Shown: piece by piece, positions 1-6,798 of the stretch
Numbering within the stretch: position 1 is the first letter of the stretch
Layout: each line of letters begins with the position of its first letter
Assembly: GCA_947039055.1 (NCBI GenBank)
Contig: CAMQYB010000047.1
Location: forward strand, 1-10,778
Length of the DNA stretch: 10,778 nucleotides
Reading direction: 5' to 3'
From: an uncultured Deferribacteraceae bacterium
GTDB lineage: Bacteria > Chrysiogenota > Deferribacteres > Deferribacterales > Mucispirillaceae
The notes under the pieces: generated by a model
Seen by the model: only the letters and a program-made list of their open reading frames with translations
Told to the model about the DNA's origin: nothing
Database searches by the model: none
Position numbers and translations under genes: made by a program

Positions 1-138
1 TAAGCTAGTTGACAAAGTTTAGTTGGGCAAGTTTATGAATAGAATTTTGCGATATATTTTAAGCTAGTTGACAAAGTTTAGTTGGGCAAGTTTATGAATA
101 GAATTTTGCGATATGTTTTAAGCTAGTTGACAAAGTTT
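1..138. repeat. 59-bp tandem repeat, two full copies plus a partial third
   Basis: Two complete 59-bp units lie at 1-59 and 60-118 and differ at one base (GATATATTT versus GATATGTTT). A third copy begins at 119, matches for about 20 bases (TAAGCTAGTTGACAAAGTTT) and then diverges. Each unit contains two imperfect 14-bp sub-repeats, for example 8-21 and 22-35, identical at 11 of 14 positions. Each copy also carries TTGACA (9-14, 68-73, 127-132). The unit is not a multiple of three and contains TAA and TAG, so it is very unlikely to be coding. The array reaches base 1, so more copies may lie upstream. Its function is unknown. Confidence 0.9.
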
Positions 139-231
139 TGAGAGCAAGTTCAAAAGTAGATTTAGTGTAATGTTTTTAAAAGTGTAAGTTAAAGAAAGTA
201 GAGTAATATATTTTATGATGAGGATAGGTTG

Positions 232-681
232 ATGAGTAAGATAGTAAATATCGCAGTGGGCTCAGACCATGCAGGTTATGAGTTAAAATTAGTAGTAGTA
301 GATTATCTAAATACGAAAGGGTATAAGATAACCGATTGTGGCTGTTATTCGTTAGAGTCTGTTGATTATCCTGATTACGCTCAAGCAGTTGTGAAAGAGG
401 TTTTATCAGAGCGTTCACAAGTTGGTATACTTATATGTGGCACAGGTATCGGAGTGTCGATTGCGGCGAACCGTTTTGATGGTATAAGGGCTGCGGTGTG
501 TTCAAGTGAAGAGTTAGCTGAGATGACAAGAAAGCATAATGATGCAAATGTGTTATCGTTAGGTGCCAGAGTTTTCGGTGACGATATAGAGTTAATCAAA
601 TCAATAATTGATAAGTTTTTATCAACAGAGTTTGATGGTGGACGTCATCAGATTAGAGTAGATAAATTAGACATAGGTTGA
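232..681 (+). CDS. rpiB: Ribose-5-phosphate isomerase B (RpiB/LacA/LacB family)
   Basis: This cytosolic enzyme interconverts ribose 5-phosphate and ribulose 5-phosphate in the pentose phosphate pathway, supplying ribose for nucleotides. The 149-residue length is normal for the family. Visible motifs are SDHAGYELK at residues 11-19, the VDYPDYA segment near 44-50, CGTGIG at 69-74 with the presumed catalytic Cys69, ANRFDGIRA around 79-87, and RKHNDANVLSLGAR at 100-113, which contains the conserved His102. I chose ATG 232 over the in-frame TTG at 229 because AGGA at 221-224 is 7 bases upstream of the ATG. In many bacteria rpiB lies next to glyA, as here, although a 230-bp gap separates them. The family assignment is secure. 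Activity on other sugar phosphates (for example allose 6-phosphate) cannot be excluded by sequence. Confidence 0.95.
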   Translation: MSKIVNIAVGSDHAGYELKLVVVDYLNTKGYKITDCGCYSLESVDYPDYAQAVVKEVLSERSQVGILICGTGIGVSIAANRFDGIRAAVCSSEELAEMTRKHNDANVLSLGARVFGDDIELIKSIIDKFLSTEFDGGRHQIRVDKLDIG

Positions 682-811
682 TTTTATTAAATAATTTAAA
701 CGTTAATATTATGAACAGTTTTATTAAACAGTTTAGGCGTTAATATTTTTCATAGTTAAAATTTTTATAAATTAGATTTTATAAAGCAGTTGATGTTAAT
801 ATTAAGAACTG
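682..811. repeat. Degenerate 37-bp AT-rich repeats between rpiB and glyA
   Basis: Unit 1 at 682-718 and unit 2 at 719-755 are adjacent, and both start with TTTTATTAAA. A diverged third unit lies at 777-811. All three share GTTAATATT (702-710, 739-747, 795-803). Units 1 and 3 match over 14 of 15 bases in that core (GTTAATATTATGAAC versus GTTAATATTAAGAAC). AACAGTT or AACTGTT words recur around them. A separate 16-bp direct repeat, TTTTTCATAGTTAAAA, occurs at 746-761 and 849-864. No open reading frame of note covers the gap. The tract may be decayed repeats or a set of regulator sites upstream of glyA. Confidence 0.7.
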
Positions 812-884
812 TTATAGAGTTTGATTTTTAAACTATTTATATGTTATTTTTTTCATAGTTAAAAGAGTTAGTTTTTTATAAATA

Positions 885-890
885 TATAAT
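885..890 (+). promoter_or_regulatory. Possible -10 element for glyA
   Basis: A perfect TATAAT sits 21 bases upstream of the glyA ATG, with AGGGG at 901-905 as ribosome binding site. Transcription from it would give a short leader of about 15 bases. The -35 region is poor: the best match is TTAAAA at 859-864 with an over-long 20-base spacer. In such AT-rich DNA a chance TATAAT is likely, so support is weak. Confidence 0.35.
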
Positions 891-911
891 TTTGTTTTTT
901 AGGGGTTACGA

Positions 912-2159
912 ATGGATTACAAAGTATTAGAGAAAGCAGATAGTGAGATTTACAAGGCGATAATGCAAGAGGCAAATCGTCAAGAAGAGCATTTAGAATT
1001 AATTGCATCAGAGAATTTTGTATCAGTAGCAGTAATGGAAGCACAAGGTTCATTACTTACAAATAAGTATGCCGAAGGATATCCTGGTAAAAGATATTAC
1101 GGTGGTTGCGAGTTTGTTGATACGGTTGAGAGTCTTGCTATTGAAAGAGCTAAGGAAGTTTTTAAATGTAATTATGTAAACGTTCAGCCTCACTCAGGTT
1201 CACAAGCAAATTTTGCAGCATATTTTTCATTGCTTGAAGTGGGCGATACGATCATGGGTATGGATCTTTCACATGGAGGACATTTAACTCATGGATCACC
1301 AGTAAACTTTTCAGGTAAGTTTTTAAAAGTTGTATCGTACGGTGTTTCAAAAGATACCGAAATATTAGATATGGATAATGTTAGAGCGTTAGCGAAAGAG
1401 CATAAACCTAAGATGATAGTTGCAGGTGCGTCAGCATATTCTCGCATTATAGATTTTAAAGCTTTTAGAGATATAGCCGATGAGATCGGAGCATATCTTA
1501 TGGTTGATATGGCACACATTGCAGGTTTAGTTGCAGCAGGTGCTCATCCGTCTCCAATGGAGTTTGCACATATTGTTACAACAACAACTCATAAAACATT
1601 GCGTGGGCCAAGAGGTGGAATGATACTTTGTAATGATGAAGCGATCGCTAAGAAAGTTAATTCATTTGTTTTTCCTGGTATGCAAGGTGGACCATTGATG
1701 CACGTTATCGCTGCTAAAGCTGTAGCGTTGAAAGAGTGTTTAAGTAATGAGTATAAAGCGTATCAGTTTCAAATTGTTAAAAATGCAAAAGCTTTATCAG
1801 ATGCATTAATTGCAAAAGGTTTTAGAATTGTATCAGGTGGTACAGATAACCATTTATTACTGTTAGATGTTGGAAGTAAAGGTTTAACAGGTAAAGATTG
1901 TCAGATAGCACTAGATGCTGCAAATATTACAACAAACAAAAATACTATACCATATGAAACACAGTCACCATTTATTACAAGTGGAATTAGAATTGGAACA
2001 GCTGCGATTACAAGTCGTGGTATGTGCGAAGCACAGATGGAATCGATCGCAGACCTGATAATTGAGGTGCTTAATAATATTGATAATAAAGAGAAGATAT
2101 TGTCAGTAAAGAAAATAGTACAAAAATTGTGTCTTGCATTTCCTCTTTACATAAAGTAG
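912..2159 (+). CDS. glyA: Serine hydroxymethyltransferase
   Basis: This PLP enzyme converts serine and tetrahydrofolate to glycine and 5,10-methylene-tetrahydrofolate in the cytosol, the main entry of one-carbon units for dTMP, purines and methionine. The 415 residues match the usual bacterial length. Key motifs are ELIASENF at 29-36, NKYAEGYPGKRYYGG at 51-65, NVQPHSGSQAN at 90-100, MVDMAHIAGL at 197-206 with the PLP-contacting Asp and His, and TTTTHKTLRGPRGG at 223-236, where Lys228 should form the internal aldimine. The C-terminal FPLY ending is also typical. AGGGG at 901-905 is 6 bases before the ATG. The next gene makes dUMP, so both products feed thymidylate synthase. No residue looks abnormal. 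Confidence 0.98.
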   Translation: MDYKVLEKADSEIYKAIMQEANRQEEHLELIASENFVSVAVMEAQGSLLTNKYAEGYPGKRYYGGCEFVDTVESLAIERAKEVFKCNYVNVQPHSGSQANFAAYFSLLEVGDTIMGMDLSHGGHLTHGSPVNFSGKFLKVVSYGVSKDTEILDMDNVRALAKEHKPKMIVAGASAYSRIIDFKAFRDIADEIGAYLMVDMAHIAGLVAAGAHPSPMEFAHIVTTTTHKTLRGPRGGMILCNDEAIAKKVNSFVFPGMQGGPLMHVIAAKAVALKECLSNEYKAYQFQIVKNAKALSDALIAKGFRIVSGGTDNHLLLLDVGSKGLTGKDCQIALDAANITTNKNTIPYETQSPFITSGIRIGTAAITSRGMCEAQMESIADLIIEVLNNIDNKEKILSVKKIVQKLCLAFPLYIK

Positions 2160-2219
2160 AGTGATTTTGTATGAGTTATAGAATATGTATAGAAATAATA
2201 TATAATAGGTAGATATTTT

Positions 2220-2666
2220 ATGGATCGTATTGGTTGGGATGAATATTTTATGAGAATGGCAGAAGTTGCAAAAGAGAGATCAACTTGTATAAGAAGACAG
2301 GTTGGAGCTATTTTAGTAAAAGATAATTTCATTATATCTACAGGTTATAACGGTGCTCCTTCGGGATTACCACATGCATCAGAAGTTGGTTGTTTACGGA
2401 CAACTATGAATGTTCCATCAGGCAGTAATCATGAAATATGTAGAGGTGTTCATGCAGAGCAGAATGCTATAATACAAGCTGCGGTTCATGGCGTATCTAC
2501 AGATGGTGCGGTGGTTTATTGTACGAATAAACCATGTTCGATATGTACTAAGATGCTTATTAATGCTCGTATATCAAGGATCGTTTATTTAGATGGATAC
2601 GAAGATTTATTAGCAGATGAGCTTCTAAAAGAGACCAGTATTGAAATTGTAAAACACACAAGGTGA
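2220..2666 (+). CDS. Deoxycytidylate (dCMP) deaminase, zinc-dependent
   Basis: This enzyme deaminates dCMP to dUMP, the substrate for thymidylate synthase. The 148-residue protein belongs to the cytidine/deoxycytidylate deaminase fold and resembles the ComEB-type dCMP deaminases. The opening GWDEYFMRMAEVAKERSTC is characteristic. GAILVKDNFIISTGYNGAPSG spans about residues 29-49, the zinc and catalytic signature HAE is at 78-80, and PCSIC at 105-109 supplies Cys106 and Cys109 as zinc ligands. Start choice rests on the conserved N terminus; AGGT at 2207-2210 is a modest ribosome binding site. It begins 60 bp after glyA and ends 7 bp before rnfC, whose ribosome binding site overlaps its stop codon, so it is probably the first gene of the rnf transcript. 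Riboflavin-type or tRNA adenosine deaminases are unlikely given the N terminus. Confidence 0.94.
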   Translation: MDRIGWDEYFMRMAEVAKERSTCIRRQVGAILVKDNFIISTGYNGAPSGLPHASEVGCLRTTMNVPSGSNHEICRGVHAEQNAIIQAAVHGVSTDGAVVYCTNKPCSICTKMLINARISRIVYLDGYEDLLADELLKETSIEIVKHTR

Positions 2667-2673
2667 AGAAAAT

Positions 2674-3996
2674 ATGAAACTTTACTCAATTAAAGGCGGT
2701 ATTAAGCTTAAGCAAAATAAGTTTGCTGATGCGAATATAATAAATACGTTGCCAGTTCTTGATGGAGAGCTATTTTACTATCCACTTAGTAATTCGTTCT
2801 GTAACAACTCAATCCCAGTAGTTGAAAAGGGTGCAGTCGTTAAAGCAGGAGACGTTATTGCTAAGGCTAGTGAAACAGGATTTTCTATAGACATACATTC
2901 ATCAGTCGATGGGATTGTAGAAGATGTTACACAGATCAAGCATAGTAAATTAATGCACACAGAAGGCATTATAATTAAAGCATCAGAGCAATCTGGTGAT
3001 TATTCAAAACTTGCTCCAACTAAAGATATTGTTGATACTATCAAAAATGCAGGTATCCTTGGTATGGGTGGTGCAGGTTTTCCAAGTTATGTTAAATTCT
3101 TTTCTTCAAAATCGAAAGTAGACACTCTTATAATTAACGCATCAGAAAGTGAACCTTACTTAACTTGCGACCAATCTATTTTAATAAACAAAGCTGATGA
3201 ATTAATAGAAACAATATTATTTATTCAAAAAGAGTTAGATATTAAAAGAGTAATTGTAGCACTTGAAGGTAATACTACTGAGCAGACAGATAAGTTGAAA
3301 CAACTTGCAAAAGATAACAGTATTGATATAGCTGAACTACCTCGTAAGTATCCTTATAGTGGCGAAAAACAGTTAATATATGTTTTACTTGGCAGAACGG
3401 TTAAGAAGGGAGAACTTCCTTCATCAGTTAATGTTATGATACAAAATGTATCTACCATATATGGTATATACGAAGCTATTAAAAAATCTAAACCTGTTAT
3501 AGATAGAGTTATAACTGTATCAGGTGATATAGATAATCATCAAAACATAGTAGTTAAAATGGGTACGACTGTAAGATCATTACTAGAGAAACTTAACCTT
3601 GATCCAGAGAAGTATAATCGTATTATTTTAGGTGGATTAATGACAGGAACGTCAATAGCAGATTTAGATGTTCCTATATTAAAAACGGTATCGTCAATAC
3701 TTCTTTTAAATGATAAATCAAAAAACCATGAGGAAGAGGCGTGTGCAAGATGTGGACGTTGTATTGATGTGTGTGTAATGGGATTATCTCCAACAGGGAT
3801 TAAGAATTCAATAATGCAAGGTGATATAGGACAAGCTATCGATGACGACATAATGAGTTGTATTGAGTGTGGCTGTTGTTCGTATGTATGTATATCACAT
3901 AGGAAACTTATGGAAAGTATTCAATACGCTAAAAATTTCTTAGTTAAAGATCATATCGCAGCAACAGAGAATGATAAAGCTGTAGGGGGCAAATAA
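2674..3996 (+). CDS. rnfC: Rnf complex subunit RnfC, NADH/flavin and Fe-S protein
   Basis: RnfC is the peripheral, cytoplasmic-side subunit that exchanges electrons with NAD(H) in the ion-translocating ferredoxin:NAD+ oxidoreductase. Its 440 residues are usual for the clostridial-type form. The N-terminal barrel-sandwich region covers about 1-105 (VVKAGDVIAKA, DIHSSVDG). The nucleotide-binding Complex1_51K-like part starts at GILGMGGAGFPS (127-138) and includes ASESEPYLTCDQ (156-167) and YPYSGEKQLI (226-235). Two [4Fe-4S] motifs follow: Cys357, 360, 363, 367 and Cys396, 399, 402, 406. The family usually has a proline after the last cysteine of such motifs, but here the residues are Val and Ile. 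The usual AECEP reads SESEP. AGGTGA at 2661-2666, overlapping the preceding stop, is 7 bases from the ATG. The stop overlaps the rnfD start by one base (TAATG). Confidence 0.96.
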   Translation: MKLYSIKGGIKLKQNKFADANIINTLPVLDGELFYYPLSNSFCNNSIPVVEKGAVVKAGDVIAKASETGFSIDIHSSVDGIVEDVTQIKHSKLMHTEGIIIKASEQSGDYSKLAPTKDIVDTIKNAGILGMGGAGFPSYVKFFSSKSKVDTLIINASESEPYLTCDQSILINKADELIETILFIQKELDIKRVIVALEGNTTEQTDKLKQLAKDNSIDIAELPRKYPYSGEKQLIYVLLGRTVKKGELPSSVNVMIQNVSTIYGIYEAIKKSKPVIDRVITVSGDIDNHQNIVVKMGTTVRSLLEKLNLDPEKYNRIILGGLMTGTSIADLDVPILKTVSSILLLNDKSKNHEEEACARCGRCIDVCVMGLSPTGIKNSIMQGDIGQAIDDDIMSCIECGCCSYVCISHRKLMESIQYAKNFLVKDHIAATENDKAVGGK

Positions 3997-5006
3997 TGAG
4001 TAGTTTTTTAATGAAACTTCCACCTCATCAGCATGGGAAGTATGAGACAAAGTATACATTTTTTATATTATCGGCAGCGATGTTGCCAGCGATTTTATTC
4101 TCTATCTTTTATTACGGATACAGAATGCTTTTTGCTTATATATTAACGATGGGTGTTTGTTCATTTACAGAGTGGGTTTACGAATCAATAAAATATAAGA
4201 AAGATTATTTAGAACGATTTCTTGAGTTTAAAGGATCGGTTACGGCAGCACTTATAGTTATGACGTTACCACCAATACTTCCATATTACGTATATGTAGT
4301 AGCAGCACTTATCGCATCAATTATTGCGAAACAGTTGTTTGGTGGTTTTGGTAGAAATGTTTATAACCCAGCGATAACGGGTAGGATTGCAGTTTTAGTT
4401 GGTTACTCATCACTTATGAGTACGTTTTATCTTCCGACATCAAATATATTAGAGAACGGTTTATTTAATATTACAACAGTTCCAATAGATGCAATATCTA
4501 TGGCTACAACATTAACTGCAGCGAAAGAGACAGTTGCAAGTGGTGGAACTTTACCGATATTAATGACAGATACTTGGTTGCCATCGTTTCTAGGATTTAT
4601 CCCAGGAGCAGCAGGTGAGGTATCAGCTTTAGCACTTCTAATAGGTGGAGCGCTTATCTTAATTACAAGAATAGGTGCATGGAGAATACCATTTGCATGC
4701 TTAACTACATTTTTAGTTTTAGCAACTGTGTTTTGGTATTTCAATCAAGGTTATGTTTTAGATCCTATCACACAAGTTTTATCTGGTGGTATAATTTTAG
4801 GATCATTTTTCATGGCGACAGATTTTGTTACATCTCCATTATATTCTAAGGGTAAAATTATTTTTGGTATCGGGTGTGGAGCTCTTGCGATTATGATAAG
4901 AATTTTTTCAAGTTATCCAGAAGGTATTGGCTTTTCGATATTGCTAATGAATTCATTAGTACCACTTATCGATCGTTACACAAAACCTAGATCGTTTGGA
5001 GGTTAA
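3996..5006 (+). CDS. rnfD: Rnf complex subunit RnfD, integral membrane flavoprotein
   Basis: RnfD is a polytopic membrane subunit (NqrB/RnfD family) that carries covalently bound FMN and lies in the electron and ion path. The 336-residue protein has about nine or ten hydrophobic segments. Family motifs include GGFGRNVYNPAITGR at 116-130, the conserved MATDFVTSPLYSKGK at 273-287 and YPEGIGFSILLMNS at 308-320. The FMN attachment site in this family is a Thr in S/T-G-A-T. Here the corresponding stretch reads DAISMATTL (165-173), so Thr171 is the likely anchor, with Met replacing the usual Gly. GGGGG at 3985-3989 is a strong ribosome binding site 6 bases before the ATG. The end of the gene contains the ribosome binding site of rnfG. 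Confidence 0.96.
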   Translation: MSSFLMKLPPHQHGKYETKYTFFILSAAMLPAILFSIFYYGYRMLFAYILTMGVCSFTEWVYESIKYKKDYLERFLEFKGSVTAALIVMTLPPILPYYVYVVAALIASIIAKQLFGGFGRNVYNPAITGRIAVLVGYSSLMSTFYLPTSNILENGLFNITTVPIDAISMATTLTAAKETVASGGTLPILMTDTWLPSFLGFIPGAAGEVSALALLIGGALILITRIGAWRIPFACLTTFLVLATVFWYFNQGYVLDPITQVLSGGIILGSFFMATDFVTSPLYSKGKIIFGIGCGALAIMIRIFSSYPEGIGFSILLMNSLVPLIDRYTKPRSFGG

Positions 5007-5007
5007 C

Positions 5008-5610
5008 ATGAAAGATTTTATGAATAGTAAATATTATATGGTTCTATCTGTTACAGTGATAGCTTTAGTTGTAGGAGTGATTTTATCATTTGTGAATATG
5101 AAAACTAAAGATAGAATAGTTGAAATGTATCGTCAAGATTTTGTCAAAGGTTTAGATCAAGTTTTACCAGCTTATGCAAATGATCCATACTCAGAGTTTA
5201 TCACAGTTGATAATCAATCTGTTTATGAGGCAAAAACTGCAGACAATAAAACAATAGCTTACGCAGTACAGATTATATCAAGCAAAGGTTACAATGGACT
5301 TATAACATACTTGGTTGGTATTTCAAATGTTGGAAAAGTGGAAGGAGTTTTCGTTGTTCAACATACCGAGACTCCAGGACTTGGAGCTAAAATTATACAA
5401 GAGAAATTTCTAACCACATTTGAGGGTATAGCAGATCCAGTAGAGTTAAAGATAAAGAAAGATGGTGGAGTAATAGATCAGATAAGTGGGGCAACCTACT
5501 CATCACGAGCAACTTCACAAGCGGTAGCAGAAGCGTTATCTTTTATTACAGGTAATTTTAAGTTAACAAGTTCATCAGAATTAAATTCTGTAAATAATGG
5601 TGATTTATGA
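5008..5610 (+). CDS. rnfG: Rnf complex subunit RnfG, covalent FMN protein
   Basis: RnfG (NqrC/RnfG family) is anchored by one N-terminal transmembrane helix, here about residues 9-29, with an FMN-binding domain on the outer side of the membrane that passes electrons within the Rnf complex. The 200-residue length is typical. The FMN_bind domain shows YAVQIISSKGYNGLI (85-99), HTETPGLGAKI (119-129) and ISGATYSSRA (159-168), where Thr163 of SGAT should form the phosphoester bond to FMN. ATG 5008 is preferred over the in-frame TTG at 4996 because GGAGG at 4998-5002 lies 5 bases before it. The stop overlaps the rnfE start (ATGA), suggesting coupled translation. The flavin motif is intact here, unlike the altered one in RnfD. 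Confidence 0.96.
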   Translation: MKDFMNSKYYMVLSVTVIALVVGVILSFVNMKTKDRIVEMYRQDFVKGLDQVLPAYANDPYSEFITVDNQSVYEAKTADNKTIAYAVQIISSKGYNGLITYLVGISNVGKVEGVFVVQHTETPGLGAKIIQEKFLTTFEGIADPVELKIKKDGGVIDQISGATYSSRATSQAVAEALSFITGNFKLTSSSELNSVNNGDL

Positions 5611-6209
5611 AAATAAAAGCGTTTACGAACGGAGTTTTTAAAGATAATGCAGTATTTAGACAGTTTCTAGGATTATGTCCTACGTTAGCTGTAACATCAG
5701 CTGCTATAAATGGTTTAGCATTAGGACTTGCGACAACAGCAGTTCTATTATGTTCAAATATGATTATTTCATTGCTTGCAAAATACATTCCGAAATCGGT
5801 TCGTATACCATCGTATATTCTTGTAATAGCATCGCTAGTTACAGTTGTGGATTTATTGATGAATGCGTATGTGCATGATTTACATAAAGTGTTAGGATTA
5901 TTTATTCCGTTGATAGTTGTGAACTGTATCGTTCTAGGTCGAGCAGAGATCTTCGCATCTAAGAATAATGTTTTAGACTCAATGCTTGATGCTTTAGGAT
6001 CAGGATTAGGCTTTACCTTAGCCTTACTATTGTTAGCATCAGTTAGAGAGTTATTTGGAGAGGGATCTATATTTGGTGTTAGAATAATGCCAGAAGCGTA
6101 TAATCCATTTGTGTTATTTATTATGCCAGCAGGAGCTTTTATCACATTAGGGCTTTTAATCGGTATGGTAAATATGATATTAAATTTAGCTAAAAAAGCA
6201 AGGTCGTGA
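5607..6209 (+). CDS. rnfE: Rnf complex subunit RnfE, integral membrane
   Basis: RnfE is one of the two homologous membrane subunits (RnfA/RnfE, equivalent to NqrE/NqrD) that form the core of the complex with inverted topologies. The 200 residues contain about six hydrophobic segments. Family motifs are RQFLGLCPTLAVT at 18-30 and PLIVVNCIVLGRAE at 101-114. Cys24 and Cys107 correspond to the cysteines that, with those of RnfA, are known to hold an intramembrane iron-sulfur cluster in this family. GASVREL-like sequence (ASVRELFGEGSIFG, 144-157) is also typical. The start overlaps rnfG by four bases, and GGTGA at 5599-5603 provides a close ribosome binding site. A long reading frame on the opposite strand here is a shadow of this gene. 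Confidence 0.96.
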   Translation: MKIKAFTNGVFKDNAVFRQFLGLCPTLAVTSAAINGLALGLATTAVLLCSNMIISLLAKYIPKSVRIPSYILVIASLVTVVDLLMNAYVHDLHKVLGLFIPLIVVNCIVLGRAEIFASKNNVLDSMLDALGSGLGFTLALLLLASVRELFGEGSIFGVRIMPEAYNPFVLFIMPAGAFITLGLLIGMVNMILNLAKKARS

Positions 6210-6216
6210 GGTATAT

Positions 6217-6798
6217 ATGACATATTCAATACTTCTATTAATTTCGGCAGCATTAGTAAATAATATAGTTTTAACCAAGTTCTTAGGTATATGTTCATTT
6301 TTAGGCGTATCCCGTAAGTTAGAAACTGCAATTGGGATGTCATTCTCAGTTGCAGCGGTAATTATGATATCTTCAGTTATTTCGTGGATAGTATATTATG
6401 CGGTACTTATACCGTTTGATATTATGTATCTGCAAACGATAGTTTTTGTATTTGTTATAGCGGCAGTTGTTCAGTTGCTTGAGATGTTTTTAGAGAAGTA
6501 TGTTCCAGAACTGTACAGTAGTTTAGGAATATTTCTACCGTTAATCACAACAAACTGTATTATTTTGGGTGTTGCGATTATAAATATTAAAGACGGGTAT
6601 AGCTTTATAAATATGGTTGTATTTTCGTTTGGTACATCGTTAGGTTATGCGATTGCGATAATTATATTTTCAGGATTAAGAGAGTTTATAAATCAATCGG
6701 TTATATCTAAGAATTTTAGAGGAATTCCAATTGCGTTTATTACAGCTGGTATATTATCATTAGCGTTTATGGGATTCTCAGGGATGGTAAAATTATGA
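6217..6798 (+). CDS. rnfA: Rnf complex subunit RnfA, integral membrane
   Basis: RnfA pairs with RnfE to build the membrane core through which electrons and ions pass. The 193-residue length and about six transmembrane segments are as expected. Conserved sequence includes NNIVLTKFLGICSFLGVS at 15-32 and LPLITTNCIILGVA at 107-120. Cys26 and Cys114 match the paired cysteines that bind the shared intramembrane iron-sulfur cluster. GAGG at 6208-6211 stands 5 bases before the ATG and overlaps the rnfE stop. The last codon and stop overlap the rnfB start as ATGA. No unusual residues were seen. Confidence 0.97.
   Translation: MTYSILLLISAALVNNIVLTKFLGICSFLGVSRKLETAIGMSFSVAAVIMISSVISWIVYYAVLIPFDIMYLQTIVFVFVIAAVVQLLEMFLEKYVPELYSSLGIFLPLITTNCIILGVAIINIKDGYSFINMVVFSFGTSLGYAIAIIIFSGLREFINQSVISKNFRGIPIAFITAGILSLAFMGFSGMVKL

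Noticed and set aside
1..138. Repeats considered as a CRISPR array
   Set aside because: The units are contiguous 59-bp copies with no variable spacers, and no cas gene is nearby.
682..911. Possible glycine, THF or other riboswitch upstream of glyA
   Set aside because: The gap is almost all A/T, lacks G/C-paired helices and shows no conserved aptamer core that I recognise.
2201..2206. TATAAT just before the dCMP deaminase gene
   Set aside because: A start site from this -10 would fall after the AGGT ribosome binding site at 2207-2210 and no good -35 exists, so it is probably a chance match.
5558..6343. 261-codon reading frame on the - strand
   Set aside because: It lies opposite rnfE and the start of rnfA, whose protein motifs are unambiguous. 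The antisense protein resembles no family I know and has low-complexity Asn/Ile/Lys composition, as expected for a shadow frame.
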